Part shown: piece after piece, positions 11,991-23,443 of the stretch | Layout: the number at the start of each line of letters is the position of its first letter | Position numbering within the stretch: position 1 is the stretch's first letter | Assembly (NCBI RefSeq): GCF_050624435.1 | Contig: NC_134538.1 | Location: 119,930,437-119,994,436, forward strand | From: Tenrec ecaudatus | Taxonomy: Eukaryota > Chordata > Mammalia > Afrosoricida > Tenrecidae | Direction of reading: 5' to 3' | Length of the DNA stretch: 64,000 nt | Notes under the pieces: model-generated | What the model was told of the DNA's origin: nothing | Seen by the model: only the letters and a program-made list of their open reading frames with translations | Database searches by the model: none | Made by a program: the position numbers and the translations under genes

Positions 11991-12795
11991 TTATTTTATG
12001 GCTAAAAATGTAAATACATTGATTAGGATACTATATGTTGCAGGAAAGGCGGAGGCCCACAGGTAGGGTGTGGGCACCATGAGTTACTGCACTGGGCACT
12101 GCCCACGGTCAGTGGCAAGCATCTAAGGAGTTTGTATGGACTTTATTCATTTTATTTCCCAATCTGGATTAATTGAGAAATACGTAGATGTGCAAAGCTG
12201 AAGTGACTTTGAACATTTTCTTGGTGACTCAATGACAAAACAGAAACAAACCTTAATTTCAAATATCTTGGAGCACACCACTCCCCATTTACCTTTGGTG
12301 ACTAGGCATTGCTTTATGTCAACAAGACACTTGCTTCCACTCTCATGAGTCAGACCCTTGGGCAAATTAAAAGGCCTAGGAAAGATCCTTTCAAATTCGC
12401 TGAAATTGACCTCCAATGCCAAATGCGCTCCAGAAAAGTTCAAACGAATCAGTTATGTTTACTTTTAGAGAGTTCCTTGTTCCCAAGCAGCAGTGCAAGC
12501 AAGCAAGCTGTGCCCCAGGAAAGGTCACCAAGCATTACTAAACACAAGGCTCTGCCCATGCCCCTTTCCATTGACTTTCTGCAATGTTGAAAGTAAGAAC
12601 CACAAATGCAGACTCCATGTAATAATTTAGATTAAACATTAGGTGACACGTTACTCTTCTTTATTTTATTTCTTTAAATTGTTATTACTATGGAAGTAGC
12701 CATTACATAAAGGTAATAATGTGACCCTGGCTGATTGATCTAGAATTATAATAAAGAAGTAAACTTATATTTCCTTTTACGCAATTCATATATTA
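11991..12795. other. Unassigned DNA
   Basis: No gene or repeat recognised. A 93-98 codon frame on each strand near 12150-12590 has no recognisable domain. Confidence 0.4.
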
Positions 12796-12972
12796 TTCTG
12801 ACTCATAATTACCTTATGGGATAGAGTAGAACTGCCGTTGGTCTCCAAAGGTGTACATTTTTATGGGAGAAGAAAACCTAATCTCTTTCCAGAACAGCTG
12901 GTGGGTTTTGAACACCGATCTTGGGGCTAGCAGCCTGGTGCATAACCCACTCCACCACCAGCGCCCTCCAGT
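12796..12972 (-). repeat. AfroSINE, antisense
   Basis: 'ctgactcataattacctta', 'gatagagtagaactgccgtt', 'cagctggtgggttttgaac' and the antisense head 'aacccactccaccaccagcg'. It stands directly before a second antisense copy in head-to-tail tandem. Confidence 0.85.
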
Positions 12973-12979
12973 TCCTGTA

Positions 12980-13162
12980 TCCTCAGGGTCATCGAGGTGA
13001 CTCTGACTCAGAGCAACCTTGGAGGACAGGGTCGAACTGCCCTGGGGGTTTCTGAGGCTGTAAATCCTCACAGGAGTGAAAAACCTGATCTGTCTCTTGC
13101 CGACGAGCTGGGGTTTCAAACTGTGGACCTTGTCGTCAGTAGCCCAATGCCACCAGGGCTCC
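12980..13162 (-). repeat. AfroSINE, antisense
   Basis: 'gactctgactcagagcaacc', 'ggtcgaactgccctgggggt', 'tttctgaggctgtaaatcct' and the terminal head 'aatgccaccagggctcct'. A well preserved copy in tandem with the one at 12796. Confidence 0.85.
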
Positions 13163-13335
13163 TATCTCAGATAGAGAATTCCCAATGACTCCCTTGTGAG
13201 TCGTTTCCTCCTGTCTTCCTGCCGGTCTTTCTTAGCGACCTCAGATATAAGTTTCCCATTGCACGCACTGGAGAGGGTGTAGAGGACTCTGCACACTGTG
13301 GAGAACACGGTAGAGAACTCTTAGCAGCGGGCACA

Positions 13336-13510
13336 TAAATGTCATTATTGTTAAGTGCCATCAAGCCGGTTGTAACTCACAATGACTGTGTGTACCACAG
13401 TGGGCAACGCCGCCAGTCCTGGGCCATCCTCCAATCGGCAGTATGTGTGAGCCCACGGTTTCCGTCACTGTGTCAATCCATCTTGTCAAAGCGCTTCCTC
13501 TTTTTTGTTG
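13336..13510 (-). mobile_element. RTE/BovB-type LINE, 3' end, antisense
   Basis: The antisense tail 'attgttaagtgccatcaagc' is followed by 'cactgtgtcaatccatcttg' and 'cttcctctttt'. It joins directly to RTE 5' sequence in the opposite orientation at about 13510, giving one inverted composite copy. Confidence 0.7.
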
Positions 13511-13705
13511 CCCTGCTTGTCTGTCCGTTTGTTGTATAGTCATGACACATGTGTCACTGTGATGCTTGAAGCAGGTCACCAGCATTTCAAAGGCCAGCAG
13601 GGAACCCCACAGTGAACAGGCTGGAGCAAAGCTACCGGACTAGTACAGAGTACTAAGAAGGAAGAGGCTTTCACCTGTGAGGAAGTAGCCAATGAAAACT
13701 ACACC
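13511..13705 (+). mobile_element. RTE/BovB-type LINE, 5' region, sense
   Basis: It resembles the RTE 5' region also seen at 39985-40130 and 51455-51560: 'tgtctgtccgtttgttgtat', 'tgtgatgcttgaagcagg', 'agcagggaaccccacagtga', then 'actaagaaggaaga'. Its orientation is opposite to the 13336-13510 tail, which fits a 5' inversion of the twin-priming kind. Confidence 0.6.
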
Positions 13706-13706
13706 A

Positions 13707-14225
13707 GTCTAGGTAGACTAGAGAAACAGAATTCATAAGCACTCATATTTTATAAAAGTTTTATATAAAGGGTAATTGTACATTAAGCATTTCAACCCGG
13801 TCCAGTTCAAGCCCATAAGTACAATATTAGCCCATATGTCCGACATCGAGCTACAAATCTTCCACAACCTCGCAAAACAGACGCAGTGATGCCAACTGCA
13901 GGAGGAAAGCCGAATCAGTGACTGTGTAAGCATCTCAGCTCTGGCAGGGTCTCCACCCGGCTGCTCCAGCACCCAGCGCTGCATCGGCATAGGTCCATGT
14001 GGCTTCTCCTAGGGGATGGCTCGCAGGAAGTGAGCCTTGTCAGCTGAGGCAGAGGTCTAGCAGAGGCAGAGAACCAGCAAAGGCAGCGAACACTTGTCTG
14101 ACTGTCAAAGAACAAGAGCCCAGAAAACTTGAAATGCAAGGCTCACCGAGCCATTTATCTCTCCACCCTTCAATGAATCCCTCATGTGTTCATTGACCAG
14201 GTTGGCACAGTGAAGCTTAATGATC
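13707..14225 (+). repeat. LTR-like dispersed repeat, copy 2
   Basis: Opens with 'gtctaggtagactagagaaa'. It contains a 'gagccatttatctctccacc' and 'gaccaggttggcacagtgaa' block that parallels 61285-61345 in the copy at 60885. No coding content seen. Confidence 0.6.
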
Positions 14226-14491
14226 ACAAAAACTTTATGGAGAGTTATTATTAGTAAAACCACATTTATCAGAGGGGAATCATTCAGACCTGGGTTTGAT
14301 TTCACTCATCTCAAATGTTGGAATAACCCAGGTAACTAGAAAAGTTGGGGTTAGGAATAGCACTATTAATGTACACTTAGGTGCTTAGCAGAGGGCTTAA
14401 AGAGGATACTGTTTTCTTGCAGTTTCCTTGCATTCCTCTGTGGGTAATATTATGAAACAAATAGTCTCAACAGGTGGTGTGGATCTCTAAA

Positions 14492-14692
14492 GAGGTCCTG
14501 ATGGTGTAGTGGTTTCCTAATGGACCTCTAACTGCAAAGTCAACAGTTCGAAACTCCCCGCGCTCTGTGAGAGAAAGATGGGCCTTTCTATTCCCATACC
14601 AAGTTACAGTCTCGGAAACTCACAGAGGCAGTTCTATCCTGCCCTTATAAGGTTGCTATGAGTTGGTATCAACTCAACATGAGTTCGATTTC
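14492..14692 (+). repeat. AfroSINE, sense
   Basis: Head 'gaggtcctgatggtgtagtg', a B box with an intact 'agttcgaaact' at 14546-14556, body 'agttacagtctcggaaactc', tail 'gttgctatgagttggtatca'. One of the better preserved copies. Confidence 0.9.
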
Positions 14693-15093
14693 TTCTGGGC
14701 ATTTGGTGGGTCCCTAAGAGTTTCCCACTGCTATTGTAAATTTGCACTAAACCTGGTACCTTCAAATGACAGAGTAATTGTAATGCAGTTCTGGGATCAG
14801 AAGTTCCAAATGTATGATAGAGGCTAAAATCGAGTTTCCTCACATTTCCTCCCTGACTCTTCAGTCTCATGGCTTCTTCTTTCGCTTATCAAGACCCTTG
14901 ATTATTCAGGGCCCACCCAATTATTCCGGGATAATCTTCCCATATCAAAATCTTTAACTCTAGCATGCTTATAAGGTCTCTTTTGCTGCAGGTCATCTTT
15001 TCAGTTCCCAGGGTCTCAAATCAGGACATGCAAGCTGTGGAGGCCTGTTGTTCTGCCCACTGCATGCTCTAAGGATCTAGGTAGGAAGTACCC

Positions 15094-15311
15094 TAAGTGA
15101 CTCTGGTGGTAGTGTGGGCTGTGTACATTCTGAGCTGTTAACTGAAAAGTCAGCAGTTTTAATCCACTAGTTACCTCTACAAGGGAGAAAAATAAATGGG
15201 GCTGTATCTCCTCTCAAAGATATTAAGTTTCAGCAACTCAAAAGAGTCATTCTACTTTGTTCTACGGGGTTTCTGTACGTCCGAATTGACACGATGGCTA
15301 GGAGTTTGATT
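15094..15311 (+). repeat. AfroSINE, sense
   Basis: Head 'gtgactctggtggtagtgtg', B-box-like 'gtcagcagttttaatccact', tail 'gtccgaattgacacgatggc'. Confidence 0.85.
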
Positions 15312-17812
15312 GGAGACCTTGTCGGCATCACGGCAGATGAGTGGAGATGATATACCAACGCAGGGCTAGTGTGTCAGCCTCTACCATCTCATGCATCTTT
15401 TTCTCCCTGTCTTTTTTCTTAAGACCCTTGGCATTGCATGTATATGTGCAAGGCAATGTGTCCTGTGTCATGGAGGTTACCAAGGCTGACTGTCCTTTGT
15501 TTTCCCTCAGTTCTTACTCTTAGGAAGTTTATTGAAACAGAAGTAAAATGAGTAGCATTGTATGATGGACGGTGATCAGAGATCTTAGAACCACTCAAAG
15601 TCATTTTAAAAATCTGAGGGGTAAAAAGATCAATCTATCTGAAGGGTATATTTGAAGAAGTAACATTTGCTATTGATAGGTTTGAACAGGGGAAAGGTGA
15701 TTTTTTTTGTTTTGTTTTTTAGAAGAAATTATCTGGGCTAAGTGAACACATTGGTTGAGAAGAAGCAGACGTGGGGTCATTTCAGTGGATGATGAGGGAT
15801 GTGTTTAAGCCTCCACATATGGAAGACAAGGTGTTAATTCTCCAGTGCTTACTGCAGGTCTCCATTGTGGAGGCCGTAATCCCTCTGCACAGCCAAAGCA
15901 AAATTATGCAAATTCTACTCAAGGAATTAAATTAGTTTCTGTTTTAATTAGTTCTTGATTTTTCAGACAGAGTCTGGACTAGAAACCCTCCCCCTTTTTT
16001 TTAACCTCAAATGAGTGGTCGTTTGGTTACCATTCTTCACCTTGCATGTAAAAGTTGAAGGGGGAGCAATTTGAAGGGAAATAGGAGAGAAGATAAAGGT
16101 GAGACATGTAGAAATAGTTTATCTTCACATTTGTCTGGTACCTTGCATTTTTAAGAAAAAAGGGCAGTGCACAAATACTTTTTGCAGAGAATATCCTTCA
16201 GATGATGTGGACAGACAACAACAGACAGGAAGCCCTCTAGCGCCCAATTCACCATTTTGTCTAAAAGGCAGTTCTTCATCCCAGACATCAGCTTCTCTTT
16301 GACCTCTATGTGCTATAAATACGTCATTGCCCTAAGATGCAGGAGCTTGTGCTGCTTCTGAACACCCAGTGGCTATGTGGCTAGGGACACCTCTTTGTCT
16401 ACTCTGAAAGCTCTATAAAGCAAAAGGTATTTCTATTTATAGCATACTTCTTTGATAATTACTTCAAAATCATATTGGGATGTTTCCTCAATAAACAGGC
16501 CTATTCCTTAATACATTTTTTCTTCTGTAGTTTTTGCTATTTCACTCAATTCTGCCTGGTGTGATCAGGCAGTCAATCTCAGAGTCCTTTTGGCCTCCTA
16601 AACCCACATCAAATCTGTAGGCACAATGTCAGAAGCCACGATGAAAGACAATTTTTAGATGCTGTGCAGACAGACCCTTCCCAACTCTAAGACTTTTCAA
16701 AATTTTCTCTAAAGAAAATTGTGTGACGCTCTCCCACTTACTATTACCCCGTCTCCTCCAAGATTATCCACCTCCACAGTAAATATGCTGTCTGTTTAAA
16801 TATGCTGTCTGTTTCAGCTGCCCATCGACAGGGCCTGGCTACCCCACAAATAAGGTCCCATAGCAATTCTCTGATTTCTAGTCAATGTCAAATCGTTCTG
16901 TTATCTTTTGCTGTTAGCAACATTTTGTTTACAAACGTTTCTTCATACTTGGCATCTAATTATACCCAGCTTCTGATATCCTAGTATTTTCTATTTGTTT
17001 GCTTGACTTACTAAGCCTTAATATTGATGATTGCAGAGTACCTTGAAAACATTGGAATAATAGAATCCCCTCATTATTTTCTATTTTGTTGCCATAATTG
17101 GCTTTTGCAACCATTTGAAGGAAACCAGTGTTTGGTTTTTCATACCTAAGTATCTGAAATGTAGACAAGATGAGAGAGGCAACACTTCATATACAATTAA
17201 AGACAGACCTGATAGGCTGTGAGATCAATCTTACCAAGACATACCAATGTGAAAGCAAGCAAGCAAAACCCACACTGCCTTTAGCTCCCTTAGAGGAGTC
17301 CAAGAGCGCAGCAAGTTTGTGACCAAAATCAATACAACGGTAAAAGTAGAAAATTGATTCATTATTACTAAAGAGGGATAATGAGAAATCCTTGGACAAA
17401 ATCTCAAGGGCCTTGGAGAGGCTTCTTAAAATTTTCTTTCTTCCATTTGATTATTAACTCAACTAATAACTGAGCATTGTTCCATAGTATCCGTTCATCT
17501 TTCTACATTTTTATTCATGATAAAGTAGGTGTCTAGAGGACCTTAGAAAGTCAATGTCTCTCATTTAGTGTTTGATTAGCACACAAAGTGGTCTAATTTG
17601 GCTTTCCAGTATACACATTACATAAATAATAATCTTTCCTATTTCAAACACTTACTTTTATGGAAATTTTTGTTCCCTTTGAAGTAAGAATTTTCTATTG
17701 AAAGATATTTTTATATGGTAAGATTTTAATATTTTATTTAATATTTGAGATTAGGCTTGATATTATAAGTACCTGATGTATTACTCAGCAGAACTCTGTA
17801 TGGTTTTGATTT
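15312..17812. other. Unassigned DNA
   Basis: No gene or repeat family recognised in about 2.5 kb. The only structure noted is a 17-bp direct duplication of aaatatgctgtctgttt at 16781-16797 and 16798-16814. Confidence 0.45.
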
Positions 17813-17995
17813 GAGCTAGCCCTAGTGACCTACTGGTTACACATTGGGCTGTTACGCACGACCCACTGCTCCACAGGAGAACACTCAGGCTTTCTAAGCC
17901 CATCTGAAGTTACAGTCTGAGACTCACCGGGGGCAGTTCTACCTGTCCTGTGAGGTTGCATTGGGTCAGAGTTGACTCGATGGCAATGAGTTGGT
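17813..17995 (+). repeat. AfroSINE, sense
   Basis: Head 'gagctagccctagtgaccta' with a deletion across the B box. The body 'gaagttacagtctgagactc' and tail 'agagttgactcgatggcaat' are clear. Confidence 0.85.
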
Positions 17996-18654
17996 TCATT
18001 GGTTCGTTGGCATAAGAAATATAGGGCAGATGTAACATATGCATTATACAGTTTCTTCAGCAGCACAACAGGTGATGTTATGAGACCCTATAAAAATAAG
18101 AATGTCTACATTACTAAGGAAAGTGTTGGAAACTGGTCATCAAGGGGTTCAGAATTGTACAGGCATGGGACACATAAAGCAATCACTCTATAGCAGTTCT
18201 TTCAGGTTTAAGTTTAAGTAGGTATACTCTCTGAATGCCATATGTGAATGCAACCAACTTGCCCAAATTTCAATACAAGTTATAGTAATGATAATGTTTT
18301 AAAAAATGTGTCGCATGTTTTTCAACTTTGTTAGTTCTCTATTCAATATGCAATAGGTTTCATTTCTAATGTTTAAAATGAGTTAAAATAGAACATATGA
18401 AAATTTTGATCCTAATGAAGACAGCGATTTATTGAATTTATCATTTTAGAGCATATGCACACACTTCTGATAAGAAGGCAAGTGTTTTAGCTTCAGCAAT
18501 ATTACCATCTACCACATTATATTAATATCCTATTCAAATTTCACTAGGTTTATAAGTTTATTATTTAAATTGTAGTACTTTCTATGATTTGTACTATAAA
18601 AAGGTGTGTCAAAACTGGAAGGAGAAGGAATTCAGGCCTGGTGCACAGGTTTAG
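17996..18654. other. Unassigned AT-rich DNA
   Basis: Nothing recognised. Confidence 0.45.
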
Positions 18655-18870
18655 CTGTGGCCATCCACTCATTTTGTGACTCATGGGGCCCAGGTGCATC
18701 CTAGTGGAATTTGCTCCCTGTGGATTTTCAGTGGCTGATATTTTGGAAGCAGATTGCTGGGACTTCCATCAAAGGGCCTCTGGATGGGCTCAAACATCCA
18801 ATTTTGGGGGGTTAGCAGCTGGATGGATTAATTCGTGGTTGCTAACGATGCCCGGGGACTTTCCTATCTT
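18655..18870 (-). repeat. AfroSINE, longer subfamily, antisense
   Basis: It contains 'tggattttcagtggctgata', 'ttggaagcagattgctggga', 'cctctggatgggctcaaaca' and 'ggggttagcagctggatgg'. This matches the afrotherian SINE subtype whose body has a 'gaagcagat.gccagg' segment before the head. It is more diverged than most copies here. Confidence 0.65.
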
Positions 18871-19481
18871 CAAGGGTCTGCGTGTTACTCAAGTTTTAAG
18901 ACCATTGGCATACCTATTTTCTTAGAAATGAGCAGAAATTCAGCTAGACTTTTTGTCAAAAGTCAACTTAATTTAGATTCAAATAAATTTTAAGATCTAA
19001 TAATTTTAAAATAAGGGACATGCAGCATTACTAAGACCTTACAAACAGATTTTTCATAAATTTCTTGAAGAGACCACAGTGAGATGAGGTGAAAATAGCA
19101 TAAGGTTCTGTTAAAAACTCCAGGGCCAAGCCTAGCTTCTGCCCTTTCCCAACTTGAGTGAGTCTCATGAGCCTCATATGGAATATGTAATTTCCTCAAT
19201 ATGATTGAGCTATTAAATTGTGTGATAAGCAGATCTTGTGCCAATAAAACTGTTTTAAAAGAGAGAAATGAACTTAATGCATAAATAAATAAAATGAGTC
19301 AGTCTTCAGATATACATGTTATCTTTAATGTAATATTTATAATTCTAATGTCTGAGTTTATATGTGGAGAGTAGAGAATGTTTATATATGAGTTCATTCA
19401 TTGATTCTCCTCCAGGCTCTGTTAAGTTTTCATTCTGAAGATGAAATTTGTATCCGTTTACTTTTGAATTCACCCCTTTAG
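18871..19481. other. Unassigned AT-rich DNA
   Basis: Nothing recognised before the possible exon at 19482. Confidence 0.4.
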
Positions 19482-19557
19482 TTGGAGAGCCGGATTAGCC
19501 AGCTGGCTCAGAAGAAGTGGGAAGAAGAGGAACTGGAACAGCAATGGCTGGGCTGAA
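19482..19557 (+). other. Possible coding exon, coiled-coil-like
   Basis: A 76-bp block preceded by a pyrimidine-leaning 'caccccttta' and AG (19480-19481), and followed by a consensus-like donor 'gtaagg' at 19558. In one frame it reads LESRISQLAQKKWEEEELEQ and a few more residues before a TGA at 19554-19556, giving 24 codons rich in Glu, Lys and Gln with heptad-like Leu/Ile spacing. A second frame is open throughout. I do not recognise the protein. It could be a terminal or alternative exon, a decayed exon, or chance. Confidence 0.3.
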
Positions 19558-19789
19558 GTAAGGAAGCTGAGTTCGGTGTTTTGGGAACATCATTCAGCCC
19601 TTTATTCCCTCACATTATCTCCGCCATGAAATGTTCCCCTTTCTCCAGCCATCGTGACTGAGTCCTCCTCCTGCAGGTTTCCTGGAGCTCTGATTAATCA
19701 TTTATTACCTAGCCTTGTAACTAAACATTATTTGACCCATCACCGCTCATTCTATAACTATATCCGGAATGAGTGAATAAATGCATAGG

Positions 19790-19960
19790 TGAATTGTTTA
19801 AGGGATAGTGGTCTGGAATCCAACAGGTACCCAAGCTGTTGGATAAATTAGTTAACATCTGTAAACTTTGGCTCTTTTGCCTGTTGGAGTTATATAGAAA
19901 ACATAATAAGACACAGGTACAATACACGGAAAGCCCTTAGTGCATTATGATTAAAAACAG
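19790..19960 (+). repeat. Probable MIR SINE, sense, degraded
   Basis: 'gataaattagttaacatctg' followed by 'taaactttggctcttttgcc' parallels the MIR stretch 'caagttacttaacctctctg.gcctcagtttcc'. Weak match. Confidence 0.4.
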
Positions 19961-20009
19961 TGAATACAAGCCAGTTGATTATTATGAAAGCTAACAAATG
20001 TGGTAAGCC

Positions 20010-20160
20010 TTGTTACATTCACTAACTTTTTAATCTTCAACACAGCTCAATACACTGAGCATTATTTCCAATCTCGTTTTATAAATGAGGAAACGAATAG
20101 GCAGTGAGGCAAAGTTACTTGATGAAGCTGACATAGCCAGCAATGGTGGCGTGAGCTGTG
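20010..20160 (-). repeat. MIR SINE, antisense
   Basis: 'cgttttataaatgaggaaac' with downstream 'caaagttacttgatgaagct' and 'gacatagccagcaatggtgg' follows the antisense MIR order (core, then 'aggtcacacagc.agtaagtgg'). Confidence 0.7.
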
Positions 20161-20377
20161 TCTGCCACAGTACCGCTAACAAAATCGGTTGAAGTTCCAA
20201 CACCTGAAACCTGTAAACAAGAATTTACCTGAAAATAGAATCTTAGAAGATGCTATCATTTCACTAATATGTGGTCATACTTTAGAAAGGTGGGCTGTTG
20301 TCCCATCTGAGTGGTCTTAAAAAAGAGACGAGACACATGTATAAGAGGGGGAGCAAAGGAAGACTTGGGCGACCAGT

Positions 20378-20568
20378 GTCAGCCACAGCCTTGGAGTCAA
20401 TTCCAACACATAGAGGCCCTCCCTATAGGACAGGGTAGACCTGCCCCAGTGGGTTTCTGAGACTAACTCTAAAGCCTTGTCTTTCTCCCATGGAGCAACG
20501 GGTGGTTTTGAACTGCTTACCTTGCAGGTAGCAGCCCAAGTTGGGACCACACCACCAGCACGGTTCCT
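20378..20568 (-). repeat. AfroSINE, antisense
   Basis: 'cttggagtcaattccaacac', 'ataggacagggtagacctgc', 'ggttttgaactgcttacctt', 'ccaccagcacggttcct'. The 120-codon minus-strand frame here is a by-product of the SINE. Confidence 0.85.
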
Positions 20569-22204
20569 GAGGCAACCAGAAACCGGGAGAAATAAGAAAG
20601 GCTCTTCTCTAGAACCTGCAGACAGTCTGACCTCACTGACCCCAAAGTCAGACTGTCCCCTGGAATTATTGAACAACAATTTCTGTTCTTACATCCGCCT
20701 CGTTTGTGGCATCCTGTTGTGGAAGCTGTAGGAAACTGACAGAGCGCCTGAGCGTTGGGGACACTCTGCGAACGCCAGAGACTTGAATGCAGGCGCTCCA
20801 CGCCATATGCGCCTTGCAGTTGTCACGTACCTACTTCACAGAGGCCATGTGCCGTGTAGAAAAGGCTTCCTCTGGTAATGACATCAGTTGGCAAATGACC
20901 AGAAGAGCATACAATTTCTCGAGTCTGCGATGTGCATGGAGCCTCCTGAGCTGGGATATGCTCATGCAGTAAAGTCATACACCAGTTGCACCACAGTCTT
21001 GTGCCTATAAAAATGATGAAAAAAGCTTTTTTACTCCAGTTGCTTATTTAAAGTAACTTCATTAGAGATAGTCTCTAGGAAGAAGCCAGAAAGAAATTAA
21101 TAACCCTTAAAACCCAATTCCAAACATGTTCTTAACCTTAAAAAAAAAAGCCTCAAAAAGCGTACAACCGTGAGCTACCTTGGCACGGCAACTAGCCCAG
21201 TGCTGCCTGATATGGGCAGCGTGTCCTTGCTGACACAGAGCAGGGTTTTCATTTCACACCTATGTCTTTTTGCTCTGAAGCTCTTTTATTACGATGACAA
21301 AGTTCACACTGCTACTGATTTCTGAATTTTTCATTCAATGCTCTAAGGTCTTTGGTCTTTTACTAGCCTGTCATTTTGCTTCTTTAAAGTTCTATGACCC
21401 AGTCTGCTAAAACAGCAGAGCGCCTTCTTCTTTTTTGCAAGTATTGTATTTAAAGCATTCTTGTGGAAATGGTTGTCATTATAATGGACCCTCGCTGCCT
21501 TCTGTCCCCACAATGCAACCTGAAAGTAGCTTATTGTTAGGGTCAGGTGTCACAAATACTATATTCATGATAGGCTGTGTGCATAAAGATTAAGAATAAA
21601 TGTCGACATATTTAATAGGACTGGAAGTTGTATTGAATTCTAACCAGGATATTATGGTTTGTTAATCAGACTTGGAGTATTATATTTGACATTTTAAATG
21701 AACATACTTACATAGGAGCTTTGCCTTTAAGCTTAATTGCAAACAAAATTGAGCAAATTGGTCTTTACAGTATATAACTTTAGAAAGTCTAAGTTTAGTG
21801 AGCATGCTCTTGTATTTATAAAGATAGGGCAAAACATATATTGAAGGAAAATACTGATTCAGAATGTTCTGCCTCACAGAATTTCCCTGAAGCCTATATA
21901 TAGTTCTATTCTCATTAGATAAGGGTGATGCTTACAATAGTTAACAAAAATAAAAGTAGGGTCACCATGATAGGATGTTTTCTATAATTTAGAATATTTT
22001 TCAATATATATGTATTTAAGAGTAAATGGATTGCTTCCAAAAGCATTGTTTAATGTTATTTTCTGAAGCATAAACATTACAGGATACCTAAAAGTATTTT
22101 TCAAGATGCCAAATAAGGATGGCTACAGCACAGGAGATGATCAATAATAACTAAAGTGACCATTATAATGGACGTAATCACATAGGGGTCCTGGAGCTTC
22201 TGGG

Positions 22205-22206
<2 letters not shown>
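20569..22206. other. Unassigned DNA
   Basis: About 1.6 kb without a recognisable gene or repeat. A short A-run occurs at about 21139-21148. Confidence 0.45.

Positions 22207-22283
<77 letters not shown>
22207..22283. repeat. (GA)n microsatellite, long and pure
   Basis: About 77 bp of uninterrupted GA units. Purity suggests it is young and length-variable. Confidence 0.98.
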
Positions 22284-22285
<2 letters not shown>

Positions 22286-22653
22286 ACTTAAATTAAGGTT
22301 TGATTGGGAAATGGGTAGGAATTGCATTTTGCAATAAAAGCAAGATGAGAAAATAGGAAGAGTTATGGAAGAGAAGGTGATTTAGTTAGGAAGGTAATTT
22401 AGTTCCCTATGAGTCAAACTCAACTCAAACTGTGCTGAGACATTTTTAAAAAGTGTTTGTAAGTGTCTGACTTCAGTCATGACTGGAACTGGAATCAGCA
22501 CTGTGCCATAAGTTTGACTTCTCTCCTCTCTGTCTCTCAGGCTTTGCTGATCTCCACTTCTCTTAGCCTGTGCCTTGCCCCAACTTTTTTCATTCTGCAC
22601 ATGCTAGGAAGCCTGGCTACTCAATGAAAAACCTCAAATAGCAAGCCAGCAAG
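22284..22653. other. Unassigned DNA between two microsatellites
   Basis: No recognisable gene or repeat. Confidence 0.4.
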
Positions 22654-22663
22654 GAAGAAAGAA

Positions 22664-22731
<68 letters not shown>

Positions 22732-22735
22732 AAAT
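22654..22735. repeat. (GAAA)n microsatellite, long
   Basis: About 20 tandem GAAA units, nearly pure. The plus strand is all purine. Confidence 0.98.
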
Positions 22736-22959
22736 CTTTGTTGTAGTCCCACACAGAAATCTTGGAGAAGTCTCTGATGTTATGCCATGTCCACTCATTT
22801 GTGGATGTTCTAAACCTTATGAGGCACTGCATCTGATCTCTGGCTGTCCTATTGCCAAGATGCAAGGGTCACACATGCCTCGATGCTCCATCATTCTTTA
22901 CCTACCCTGACTTCAAATGTTCCTCCCATATCACTCTATTTCTTTGCTGGGTTCAATAA

Positions 22960-23443
22960 TTTGTCACAATTACCACATAGAACTGACAGACTGAACTCAA
23001 TCATGGAGGATTATTTAAAAAGTCAGTAGGTTACTATGAATCAGGGTCAGCAAACAGTAAGGATACAGCCATTGGCCCATAGCAACGCCTCTCCTCAGTC
23101 ATTCTCTATTGGGTCCTCAGTCTCTCAGCCACATAGGCCTCTGTGGTAGTAATATAATTTTATGTCAACTTGATAAATAGGATGAAGGGGTGGAGCCTAG
23201 ACTGTCTGTCAGGTCACAATGTCACACCCACCAGGAGAATTCTGGGAACTTGCTCTTTCTCACTGAAGGAGGTCAACACTCTCTCTGCTACATTCCTGTT
23301 CACAAGGCTCATGGAGCCATGCTGATGGTAGCCAGACTCTGGAGATGCTTATACTGCCACTGGATACACAAAACGTTCCACAAACCGGCCTGTGATCTTC
23401 CTGCATTCGGCATTATTGCATATATTGCATAAGTCTGGAGAGG
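22960..23443 (+). repeat. LTR-like dispersed repeat, copy 3, left part
   Basis: The sequence 'gtgatcttcctgcattcggc' then 'attattgcatatattgcata' parallels 61535-61565 in the copy at 60885. It is interrupted at 23443 by the L1 insertion and resumes at 26767. The left boundary is uncertain. Confidence 0.6.

Noticed and set aside
20317..20679. 120-codon minus-strand frame
   Set aside because: It covers an antisense AfroSINE and its flank. The plus-strand 84-codon frame is its mirror.
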